Of a DNA stretch of 64,000 nucleotides, positions 19,042-27,480 are shown piece by piece. Position 1 is the stretch's first letter. The number at the start of each line of letters is the position of its first letter. The stretch is taken from contig CALLJK010000013.1 of assembly GCA_938091745.1 (NCBI GenBank), positions 1 to 64,000 of the forward strand, given 5' to 3'. The DNA is from Candidatus Bipolaricaulota bacterium (GTDB lineage Bacteria > Bipolaricaulota > Bipolaricaulia > RBG-16-55-9 > DRXL01). The translations under genes and the position numbers were made by a program. A model generated the notes under the pieces. The model was not told where the DNA came from. It saw only the letters and a list, made by a program, of their open reading frames with translations, and did no database searches.

Positions 19042-19710
19042 ATGCGCATTCTCATCGCCGAGGACGACGCGACATCGCTGCACCTGCTGCGAAAATTTCT
19101 CGAAGCCAAAGGGCATTTGGTCATCCCCGCTATGAATGGCCAAGAAGCGCTGGAGAAGTTCTCCAAAGAGAAGCCTGATTTGCTCCTGCTTGATGTGATG
19201 ATGCCCAAACTTGACGGCTGGACAGTACTTCAAAAATTGCGCGAGAGCGGCGCCAAGACCCCCGTCATTATGGTAACTGCCAAAGACTCGACAGACGACA
19301 AGGTGCGCGGCTTCTCCACAGGCGCAGACGATTATATTACAAAGCCGTTTGATCTGCGCGAGGTGGAAGCGCGCATCGAAGCGGTGATGCGACGCGTTAG
19401 CCAGTCCCCGTACATACAACGTGGGGCACTGCAGATTGACGACGAGCGCAAGGAAGTCCGCCTTGGCGATAAGCTTATAGATCTGTCGCCCAAAGAGTAT
19501 GAACTCTTAAAGCTCTTGGCCTCGAAGCCGGGGAAGGTCTTCTCACACCGCGAGATCATTGATGCTATTTGGCAAGACAATCCCTATGCGTCCTCGGAGG
19601 ACGTCAAAAAATATATTTATCTCTTGCGCAACAAGCTCGAAGAGGACGTAGAGAACCCAAAGATCATCGTAACGGTGCGCGGGTTTGGGTACAAGCTAGG
19701 AGACGTCTAG
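19042..19710 (+). CDS. OmpR/PhoB-family response regulator
   Basis: MRILIAEDDATS, LLLDVMMPKLDGW, KPFDLREVEARI, wHTH VRGFGYKL; RBS GAGGAGGTG; adjacent to the kinase. Confidence 0.94.
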   Translation: MRILIAEDDATSLHLLRKFLEAKGHLVIPAMNGQEALEKFSKEKPDLLLLDVMMPKLDGWTVLQKLRESGAKTPVIMVTAKDSTDDKVRGFSTGADDYITKPFDLREVEARIEAVMRRVSQSPYIQRGALQIDDERKEVRLGDKLIDLSPKEYELLKLLASKPGKVFSHREIIDAIWQDNPYASSEDVKKYIYLLRNKLEEDVENPKIIVTVRGFGYKLGDV

Positions 19711-19740
19711 CTCATTGCAGGCCTCACGAGCCCATTGCTT

Positions 19741-21552
19741 TTAGCCACCGGAAGCTAACTGTTTGGCCTCGCGCACCATCGAACGCAAGAACTCCAACCC
19801 TGTACCCCAGAAGCTCGGATCGCTTGTGTTGATCCCTAAGGGGGCTAACAGCTTCTGTGGGCTGTCCGAGCCCCCAGCCGCGAGTAAATCCAAATATTTT
19901 GGCACAAACGCTTCCCCTTCACGCAGATATTGCTGATAGAGCGCAAACACTAAGAGTTCCCCAAACGCATAGGCATAGCAATAGAACGGCACGTGAATGA
20001 AGTGCGAAATATAGAGCCACCACCAGCGATAGCTATCGGTGAGCTGCACAGAGTCGCCGAACATCCGCTGATTCGTTTCAAACCAAATCTCACCGATGCG
20101 TTCGGGGGTCAGCTCCCCTTGCGTGCGCCGCGCCTCGTGCAGCTTCTGCTCAAAGCGCGTCAGCACAATCTGTCTAAATATCGTCGCAAACGAGTCTTCG
20201 ATCTTGCTGCACAGCAGTGCTAGTTTCACGTTGGGGTCTTGGATCTCCGCAAGGAGCCTACGGAACGTTAGGATCTCGCCAAACGTGCTGGCCGTCTCAG
20301 CCATGGTCAACGGCGTATCAGCTTGCAAATAGCCGACTCTCCGAGAGAGATACTGATGGACTCCATGCCCGAGCTCGTGCGCAAGCGTCATGACATCGCG
20401 TAGTTTGTCCGTATAGTTCATCAAAATATACGGGTGGACGCTAGGCACAGTGCTTGCAGAGAACGCCCCGCCGGATTTGCCGAAGCGCACCTCGGCATCG
20501 ATCCAGCTTTTTTCAAAGAACTCTTGCACAATCCGCGCCATATCAGGTGAGAAGGAACGGTAGGCTTCGAGAACGATCCGGCGGCCGCTGGGCCAGTCGC
20601 ACTGCGGAAGCTCCCCGTAGACCGGAGCGTAGCGATCGTAGTCATAGAGCGTGCGTAGTCTTAGCAAGCGCTTCTTCAGACGATAGTAGTCGTGGACGAT
20701 ACCATAAGCGTTCTCGCACGCAGTCATAAGAGCATCGACGGTCGCTGGCTCGATCTCGTTCGCCAAGTGTCGCGAATGCATGGGCGACGGGAACTTTCGC
20801 AGCTCGTCAGTGATCTTGTGGTCGAGCACAAGCGTGTTAAAAATATATGTGAGCACGCGGGCGTGACTTTGGAGCGTTTGGGTGATCGCTTTGGCAGCGT
20901 TCTTACGAATAGAGCGATCCGGCTCGTGCAGTTTCGTGAGCGCTTGATCGAGCGTGAGCTTCTGGGCGCTCTTGCCCCGGCCCATGGAAACAGTCAGCCC
21001 AGAGACGAGCTCATCGAAGAGCCTTTGGAATGAGCGCGTGCTCGTGTTGGCTTTGAGCTCTAAGATCTTCTCTTCGGGCTCAGAGAGCTTATGTGGTCGG
21101 AAGAGCCGCGTCTTCTCTAAATAGTGCCGATAGCGCGCGACTTGGGGAGCGCTGATGAGTCTCTGCGCGGTCTCGTCAGTCACATCCATCCATTCTAAGT
21201 CAAAGAAGAGCAGATGCTGCCTAATTTGAGTATGTCTCTCGAGAGTACTCTGAAGCAGCGCGCCATGTTTGGGGTTTTGCGTGTCAGATGCGTGGAGCAA
21301 CTGAGCGTAGATCATGGGCTTGTCCATCTGCTCCGCAATGCTCTCAAGCTCAGCAAGAGCTTCGTACAATGATTGGGGATCGATCCCCTGGCGCAGACGC
21401 CCACGATACTTCTGCTCAAAAGCCTTGGCCCGCTCCAGGGCGCTGTGCAAGTCACGCTCTAACGCTGGATCGTCCGGATTCAGATACAGATCTTTCAAAT
21501 CCCATGTGATGCCTGTGGCACTGCTGCGCGGTGTTGCTTCAAGGGCCTGCAT
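19741..21552 (-). CDS. pepF: Oligoendopeptidase F-like M3 metallopeptidase
   Basis: Zinc motif TLAHELGHGVHQYLS with TMAETASTFGE. Confidence 0.93.
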   Translation of the reverse strand: MQALEATPRSSATGITWDLKDLYLNPDDPALERDLHSALERAKAFEQKYRGRLRQGIDPQSLYEALAELESIAEQMDKPMIYAQLLHASDTQNPKHGALLQSTLERHTQIRQHLLFFDLEWMDVTDETAQRLISAPQVARYRHYLEKTRLFRPHKLSEPEEKILELKANTSTRSFQRLFDELVSGLTVSMGRGKSAQKLTLDQALTKLHEPDRSIRKNAAKAITQTLQSHARVLTYIFNTLVLDHKITDELRKFPSPMHSRHLANEIEPATVDALMTACENAYGIVHDYYRLKKRLLRLRTLYDYDRYAPVYGELPQCDWPSGRRIVLEAYRSFSPDMARIVQEFFEKSWIDAEVRFGKSGGAFSASTVPSVHPYILMNYTDKLRDVMTLAHELGHGVHQYLSRRVGYLQADTPLTMAETASTFGEILTFRRLLAEIQDPNVKLALLCSKIEDSFATIFRQIVLTRFEQKLHEARRTQGELTPERIGEIWFETNQRMFGDSVQLTDSYRWWWLYISHFIHVPFYCYAYAFGELLVFALYQQYLREGEAFVPKYLDLLAAGGSDSPQKLLAPLGINTSDPSFWGTGLEFLRSMVREAKQLASGG

Positions 21553-21603
21553 CGTCTGATCACCTTACAGAGAGCTTTCAGATAGGAGCAATTATAAGAG
21601 CTC

Positions 21604-21632
21604 TTTAGTGAAGCTGCCACTTCTGCTATAAT
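21604..21632 (+). promoter_or_regulatory. Putative promoter TTTAGT-N17-TATAAT, positioned for leaderless transcription
   Basis: TATAAT ends 6 nt before the ATG at 21639. Confidence 0.45.
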
Positions 21633-21638
21633 GTGCGC

Positions 21639-22373
21639 ATGCGCTTAACGATCTTAGGGACTGCAGGGGTGCTCCCTGATCCGCGGCGGGCTCAATCTGG
21701 ATACCTACTTGAGAAAGATGGGCGACTTGTGTTAGTCGACTGCGGCAGCGGGGTCTTCAGCCGTCTTGCCCAACTCTCAATTGATTGGACCCAGCTCAAT
21801 ACGTTTGTGCTCACCCATCTCCATCTCGATCACATGAGCGATCTGCTCTCGATCTGGACGGCGCGCTGGCTGCTGGGAGCACCCGATGTTACGCTCTACG
21901 GCCCTCACGGGACTCGTGAGTTTATTACGAATCTCTTGGAGCTTTTCCCATATATTCGGGATCATCTCCGGGTAACAGTGCATGAGCTGCGTGCCAGAGA
22001 GACTCTGCCTATAGCGGGCTTTGAAGTTGCGACGCTTGCTATGAATCACTACGTGCCGACGCTCGCCTACAAATTCGATAGCCAATTAGTGATCTGTGGC
22101 GACAGCGAGCCGGAACCAACTTTGGTCGACTTCGTGCACGGCTGCAAAGTGCTCATTCACGAGTGTTCTTTCCCCGACGCCCTACCAGCACCGCTCCATA
22201 CCACTCCTACAGCGTTGGGCCAACTGCTTGCGCGCGCTGACGTCGAGTGGCTGGTACTCACCCATCTCTACCCTCAAGCCGCGGCACAGACAGAAGAGCT
22301 TATCAAAGCTGTCCAGAAAAACTTCCCCAAGAGAGTCACAGTTGCGACTGATTTGCAAGTCATAGATTTATAG
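21639..22373 (+). CDS. MBL-fold metallo-hydrolase (RNase Z-like)
   Basis: VDCGSGVFSRL, LTHLHLDHMSDL, ICGDSEPEPT, LTHLYPQ. Confidence 0.88.
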   Translation: MRLTILGTAGVLPDPRRAQSGYLLEKDGRLVLVDCGSGVFSRLAQLSIDWTQLNTFVLTHLHLDHMSDLLSIWTARWLLGAPDVTLYGPHGTREFITNLLELFPYIRDHLRVTVHELRARETLPIAGFEVATLAMNHYVPTLAYKFDSQLVICGDSEPEPTLVDFVHGCKVLIHECSFPDALPAPLHTTPTALGQLLARADVEWLVLTHLYPQAAAQTEELIKAVQKNFPKRVTVATDLQVIDL

Positions 22374-22379
22374 CGTGAC

Positions 22380-22408
22380 TTGCCAAATGGGAAGCGCTCT
22401 GTTATAGT
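22380..22408 (+). promoter_or_regulatory. Putative promoter TTGCCA-N17-TATAGT
   Basis: Canonical spacing upstream of the cNMP-binding gene. Confidence 0.45.
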
Positions 22409-22446
22409 GTGAGCGTTTCGTGATTCCCGAAAGGGGGAGTTGGATC

Positions 22447-22872
22447 ATGGTCAGCCAGGAAGCTGTGAAGTTCTTGAGGAAGACCCCGCTCTTTGCGCAC
22501 TTCAGTGAGAAAGAGTTAGAGGCGCTCTTCAGCACAGCAAAAGTGCGCGAGTTCGACGCAGGCAGCACCATCGTGCGCGAGGGTGATCCCGCCGGGATCG
22601 GGTTCTATCTCGTCCTCGATGGCCACGTTGAGGTGCGCAAGGGGCAGAAGACCCTAGCAAAACTTGGTGTTGGGGACTATTTTGGCGAGATGGCTCTGCT
22701 CTCTGAAGCGCCACGATCTGCCGATGTCGTCGCTGTCCAGAAGACAAAGTGTTTGATGATCACGCGCTGGGAGCTGCGCAGCATCATCAGTTCTTATCCC
22801 GACGTCGCCCTCAAGATGATGGCCGAGCTGGCGCGCCGTCTCAGTGCCACCAATCAAGCACTCACAGAGTGA
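22447..22872 (+). CDS. Cyclic nucleotide-binding domain protein (stand-alone)
   Basis: DGHVEVRKGQKTLAKLGVGDYFGEMALLSEAPRSADVVA; no HTH. Confidence 0.88.
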   Translation: MVSQEAVKFLRKTPLFAHFSEKELEALFSTAKVREFDAGSTIVREGDPAGIGFYLVLDGHVEVRKGQKTLAKLGVGDYFGEMALLSEAPRSADVVAVQKTKCLMITRWELRSIISSYPDVALKMMAELARRLSATNQALTE

Positions 22873-24206
22873 AATCCGTGCACGATGCTCGCGATGTGCT
22901 TGATCCCCTGAATGAAGTCGTCAACACGAATATTCTCATTGGGCGCGTGCGTGTTCGAGTGCGCGTAGCCGATGCCCGTCGAGACTGCCGGGATGCCCAG
23001 CTTCTGACAGAGCGTGTACATGGGGCCGCTCGCGGCTGATGTCGGGTGCACGACGGGCTCGACGCCGTAGATCTCTTGTGCTGTGCGCCGCACGATCTCT
23101 ACTAATGGATCGCCCATAGGGGTGCGAGCGGGATTGACCCCGTGCATCCCGATCACTTCGATATCCCCAAAGCCATGTCTCTTCAGATGCTTCTTCAACA
23201 GAGAGAGAATCTTCTCTGGGTCTTGGTCGGGCACGAGACGAAAATCTATCTTGGCGCGGGCTTCGGCGGGCAGGACGGTCTTTGGCCCAGGTCCTGTATA
23301 GCCGCTCCAGATCCCGCAGATCGTGCATGTCGGTTCAAAGTAGTGCTTTTTCCGTAACTTTCTGCCCGAAAGACCCAGCAGATATTTTTTGATCCCGAAC
23401 TTCTTGCGCCAGCCCTTCTCGTCGAAATCGAGATCATAAACAGCTTTCAGCTCAGCTCGGCTGGGCGGGCGCACGTCGTCATAGAAGCCCTTGATTTGAA
23501 TCTTCTCGTCTTCGTCTTTGAGGGTGCTCAGCGCCCAGACCAAGCGCCATGCTGGGTTGGGCACAATCGTGCCCCACGACGAGTGCTGATCGCTGACTGC
23601 GCCCTTAGCGCGCAACTCGACGTAACAGATCCCTTTCAAGCCTAGATAAATTTGGGGAATATCTTTGAGGTCTTTGTGTCCGAACTCCCAGATGCAGCCG
23701 TCGGCTTTCAAGAGATTCTTGTGCTCTTTGACGAACTGTTCTAAATGGGGGCTGCCGATCTCCTCCTCGCCTTCGATCACAAACTTTATCGTGACGGGCA
23801 ATCTGCCCATGACTTTCTGATAGGCTTCTAGAGCGCACAATCGTGCTGTGAGGTCGCCCTTGTTATCTGAAGAGCCGCGGGCGTAGAGTTTTCCGTCGCG
23901 GATCTGCGGATCCCACGGGTCGGACTCCCACAGCTCTAGGGGTTCTGGGGGCTGCACGTCGTAGTGATCGTAGAACATTAAGATTTTATCGCTCTCACCC
24001 TTAAGCTCGCCGTAGACGACGGGGAAGCCGTCCGTAGAGAAAATCTGGGTCTTGAACCCGACGTGATCGAGCATCTGTTGGACGAGCTTAGCGCACGGCT
24101 CCATTCCAAGATTTTGGGCAGCGACGCTGGGTTGTCTCAGCAGCGTCTTGAGGCGCTCGATGAACTCGTCGCGATGGTCGTCAATATAGCGAAAGACTTG
24201 TTCCAC
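22854..24206 (-). CDS. M20-family dipeptidase/peptidase
   Basis: MFYDHYDVQPPEPLELWESDPWDPQIRDGKLYARGSSDNKGD; EGEEEIGSPHLE. Confidence 0.94.
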   Translation of the reverse strand: MEQVFRYIDDHRDEFIERLKTLLRQPSVAAQNLGMEPCAKLVQQMLDHVGFKTQIFSTDGFPVVYGELKGESDKILMFYDHYDVQPPEPLELWESDPWDPQIRDGKLYARGSSDNKGDLTARLCALEAYQKVMGRLPVTIKFVIEGEEEIGSPHLEQFVKEHKNLLKADGCIWEFGHKDLKDIPQIYLGLKGICYVELRAKGAVSDQHSSWGTIVPNPAWRLVWALSTLKDEDEKIQIKGFYDDVRPPSRAELKAVYDLDFDEKGWRKKFGIKKYLLGLSGRKLRKKHYFEPTCTICGIWSGYTGPGPKTVLPAEARAKIDFRLVPDQDPEKILSLLKKHLKRHGFGDIEVIGMHGVNPARTPMGDPLVEIVRRTAQEIYGVEPVVHPTSAASGPMYTLCQKLGIPAVSTGIGYAHSNTHAPNENIRVDDFIQGIKHIASIVHGFHSVSA

Positions 24207-24324
24207 AAAAGACCTCCTTATGTCAGCGAGTGATAGTTATATTATGGCAGACGCTGTACAGGGATGCCAAAACGCTAGGGAATTAACTTGCTTTCCCCGT
24301 CTTAATGTGCTAATCTTTCAGTGT

Positions 24325-24406
24325 CATCTTTGTTCAGGGCGAACCCTCTGTGAAGAGGGGGTGCAAAGCCACGGGTCTCCCAGAGACGACCGGGCTGCCA
24401 AAGATG
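24325..24406 (+). ncRNA. Cyclic di-GMP-I (GEMM-I-like) riboswitch
   Basis: 8-bp perfect closing stem CATCTTTG/CAAAGATG; CAGGGCGAACC; GNRA-capped stem CCCTCT-GTGA-AGAGGG; GGTGCAAAGCCACGGGTC; ...GACCGGGCTGCC, matching the GEMM consensus layout. Confidence 0.8.
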
Positions 24407-24601
24407 CGAAAAGCAATTTGTGCTGCGTGCGAAGTCAGCTGCCCCTTCAACTCTCTCTCCCTTCATGAGCGCTCCCAGCTTAGCTCGCTGATGCGCCATC
24501 AGCTCTACAAGAAGGGCGAGACGATCTTCGCCCAAGGGGCTATGATCTTCGGGTGTCATATTCTGCTGTGTCAGGGATGGCTTAGGGAAGTAAGTATATA
24601 A
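24404..24601 (+). pseudogene. Truncated Crp/Fnr-family N-terminal domain ORF
   Basis: CAACEVSCPFNSLSLHERSQLSSLMRHQLYKKGETIFAQGAMIFGCHILLCQGWLREVSI* resembles an Fnr-type Cys-motif N-terminus; no HTH. Confidence 0.6.
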
Positions 24602-24656
24602 TGAACGGCAAGCAAGAAAAGCAGGCCAATAGATGAAAGAAGCAAGGAGCGCAGAA

Positions 24657-27470
24657 ATGAAATTGAGGAGGAAGATAACCAGTCTCTTGTTTCTAGGATG
24701 GATGTGCAGCGCCTGGGTGGGACTCGCTCAGGATGATTTCAGCCGATATAAGATCAACGTGGCTTTCGATCCGACACAACGGACGCTCAGCGGGAGCTTG
24801 GTGCTGGATTACCTCAACGACACAGGGCAAACCCTAGAAGCAATCACGTTTTGGCTTCTAGGCAATCTAAACCGTGAGCCTAACCCTTACCGCCATCCGG
24901 CCTACTTAGATAAGACTTATCCCAACGGCTTCGATCCCACGTGGACGAAGATTCTCTCCGTGACGGACCAGCAAGGGCAACCCTTGCCTTTTCGGATGGA
25001 GGCAATGCGGCCCTTCTTTTGGACCTTCTCACTCGAGGGCACCGTGCTTCGTGTCGAGCTCCCTCAGCCCCTTACCCCAGGAGCACGTGCTGTGCTCCAA
25101 ATCGAGTTTGAGAGCAAGTTTGCCCACACTGCTTGGACGGATGGGGGCCTAGGAGGAGATGGCGTCTTCTACAATGGGGTCTACCTTTGGCGCTTCGGTT
25201 GGTATCCCCTAGCTGTCCCACCCCACGTGATTGAGCAAGAGCAATTCATACTCCCAGCAGCCTATCATGAGGTAGAGCTGCAGCTGCCTAAAGACTTCAC
25301 AATCGTCACTGGAGCAGAGCAAGAAGAGATCATCGCTCAAGGTAACGACTGGAAGCTCATTCGCCTCACCAGCGATGTCCCCGTCCGCTCAGTTTTGCTC
25401 CTCTTTGGCAAAGGGCTGGAGCGCTATCGTCTCCACCATCGCGACGTTACTATTGACTCATATTATCTACCAGGTGGGGAGAGCTATGGGCGCCTAGCGG
25501 CCGCTTATGCTGCAGAAGCCTTGGACTTCTACACAGCACACTTTGGTCCCTATGGCTACAAGCGATTAGTAATCGCTGAGCGCCCTGCCCCTGGCCTCCT
25601 CGGCTTCGTCGGGATGACCACGGATGGGATCACGGTCTTAGGGAGTTCGGCCTACCGCTTGAAAGACATTCCCGTCACCGGCTTTCTTGATCGCAACTTG
25701 GAACTGCTAGTCGCTCACGAGCTGGCCCACCTCTGGTGGGGTCTTAGTATAGGGAGCGACTGGAACGCTGAGGGTTGGCTTGCTGAGGCCTTTGCCCACT
25801 ACTTTGCCTTCTCCTACTTCGAGGCCAAGTATGGAGCCTTCGGACCCAACTTATTCAATCTGGGCGAAGGGCTGTTGGAGCGACTCCTCAAGCCTCTGGT
25901 TGGCTTCATGAATGCACGGCGTATCATCAGTGAGTTGCCTTATCTTGAGGTCTTTTGCAACCGCTTCGATGAGGCAATTGTTAAACCGTTCAAGAGGCTC
26001 GATTATCTGAACGCCTGGGGAGATCGCATCTACAATAAAGGCTATCTAGTGTTACGCGCTTTGGAGGGCCTACTGGGCCGCGAGACTTTCTTTACCGTTT
26101 TACGAGAGGCTTATAATCGCTACCGTCACAAGATTATTACAACAGAGTCCTTCCGCGCCGTGGCCGAGGAGATCTCAGGCCAAGATCTCAAAGATTTCTT
26201 TGATCATTGGCTCTACGGGGCCTCCTTCTTAGATGTAGCTGTTGAGCGCTTTACCTCACGGAGGACCCCTGATGGCTACACGACAACGGTCTTCTTGAGC
26301 AAACAGGGTGAGGCAAATTACCCCGTGATGGTCCGTGCTTCCACAGCCGAAGGTGAGGTGATCTATGCCGCCTGGACCGGAGATGCACCGCAAGGCACGG
26401 TCACGTTGAAGAGCCTCTCGCCTATCCAGGTGATTGACGTTGATCCATATGAAATGAGCCCGGATATAAATCGTTTTAACAATCACTTGCCCCGCCGGCT
26501 TTTAGTATATTGGCCCTTCGTCGGTGGTGACATTAAAGACAAGCTCCCTTTGGACGCTTATGTCATTGATATATCGCCGCTAGGAATCTCCGGGGGATTT
26601 CGAACTGATCATCAATGGAACTTCTCTCTCTTCCCAACAGTTGTCACTGCCAAGGAGAATCAGCAAACGCAACTGCGCTGGGATATCAAGGGGAGCTTCA
26701 GTGCAGACTTTGGACGAAGCTTTGGTGCCCTGGGGATTAAGATGAGCCTGACCCAACTTGATCTCATTAGCCGCGAAGGAAAGCTAGACCTTCAGCTCAG
26801 CTTCACTCGAACACTCTATGAGCATCCACCTATTAGCCTGGCCGGGCGCTACTGGTCACCGGCTAACGTCTTCACAGTTTCGATAGGAGCTGTGGGGGAG
26901 CTATTACAGCCGGTGAGTTACGTCGGCTTAGATTACGAACGTTCTGATCTTTATCGGTATTTCATGCGGAACACGCTCTCGCTACGCCTAGGGCAGCCAG
27001 CGGGTGGTGAGTCCTTCGGACGGCTGAGCTGGACGGGCTTTAAGCGCTTTCGACTCGCACCGTGGGTCTATCTCGATGCCACAGTCACAACGGGAGGAGC
27101 GTTATGGGGGAAGCTGCCGGAACCCTTCCAGTTTAGACTGACAGAGTTGGAGTCTTTTAAAGAGCGCGATCCTGGCGATTGGAAGGCCTTTGGGGAGCTG
27201 CGGCTCGCGTTGCCGCCGCTCATGCGCGATCTCGACTTCTCGCTTCTTAATCTAGCTAAGCTGGATCAGATCGGCCTCAACTTCTTTGTGCGCGGAGGGC
27301 AGACACAGGGCAAGCTTCTTCAGTTTGAGGATTTCAAGGCTGAGGGGGGTGTTGAGTTGACATTCAAGTTTTCGCTTTTTCCGATTGAAGTGAGAGTGGG
27401 CTATGCTCAGCCGATCTTAGGGACCAACGTAGGGGCTCAAGGTCGAAGTTTCATAAAGTTCTCGTATTAA
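24657..27470 (+). CDS. M1-family (gluzincin) metallopeptidase with C-terminal putative outer-membrane beta-barrel
   Basis: Signal peptide; HELAHLWWGLSIGSDWNAEGWLAEAFAHYF (HExxH-x18-E); about 300 aa beta-rich C-terminus ending FIKFSY. Confidence 0.85.
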   Translation: MKLRRKITSLLFLGWMCSAWVGLAQDDFSRYKINVAFDPTQRTLSGSLVLDYLNDTGQTLEAITFWLLGNLNREPNPYRHPAYLDKTYPNGFDPTWTKILSVTDQQGQPLPFRMEAMRPFFWTFSLEGTVLRVELPQPLTPGARAVLQIEFESKFAHTAWTDGGLGGDGVFYNGVYLWRFGWYPLAVPPHVIEQEQFILPAAYHEVELQLPKDFTIVTGAEQEEIIAQGNDWKLIRLTSDVPVRSVLLLFGKGLERYRLHHRDVTIDSYYLPGGESYGRLAAAYAAEALDFYTAHFGPYGYKRLVIAERPAPGLLGFVGMTTDGITVLGSSAYRLKDIPVTGFLDRNLELLVAHELAHLWWGLSIGSDWNAEGWLAEAFAHYFAFSYFEAKYGAFGPNLFNLGEGLLERLLKPLVGFMNARRIISELPYLEVFCNRFDEAIVKPFKRLDYLNAWGDRIYNKGYLVLRALEGLLGRETFFTVLREAYNRYRHKIITTESFRAVAEEISGQDLKDFFDHWLYGASFLDVAVERFTSRRTPDGYTTTVFLSKQGEANYPVMVRASTAEGEVIYAAWTGDAPQGTVTLKSLSPIQVIDVDPYEMSPDINRFNNHLPRRLLVYWPFVGGDIKDKLPLDAYVIDISPLGISGGFRTDHQWNFSLFPTVVTAKENQQTQLRWDIKGSFSADFGRSFGALGIKMSLTQLDLISREGKLDLQLSFTRTLYEHPPISLAGRYWSPANVFTVSIGAVGELLQPVSYVGLDYERSDLYRYFMRNTLSLRLGQPAGGESFGRLSWTGFKRFRLAPWVYLDATVTTGGALWGKLPEPFQFRLTELESFKERDPGDWKAFGELRLALPPLMRDLDFSLLNLAKLDQIGLNFFVRGGQTQGKLLQFEDFKAEGGVELTFKFSLFPIEVRVGYAQPILGTNVGAQGRSFIKFSY

Positions 27471-27480
27471 GGGGGGTACC

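Noticed and set aside
24350-24403. Upstream start of the Crp-like ORF
   Set aside because: Codons overlap the riboswitch core; sequence there is explained by RNA structure.
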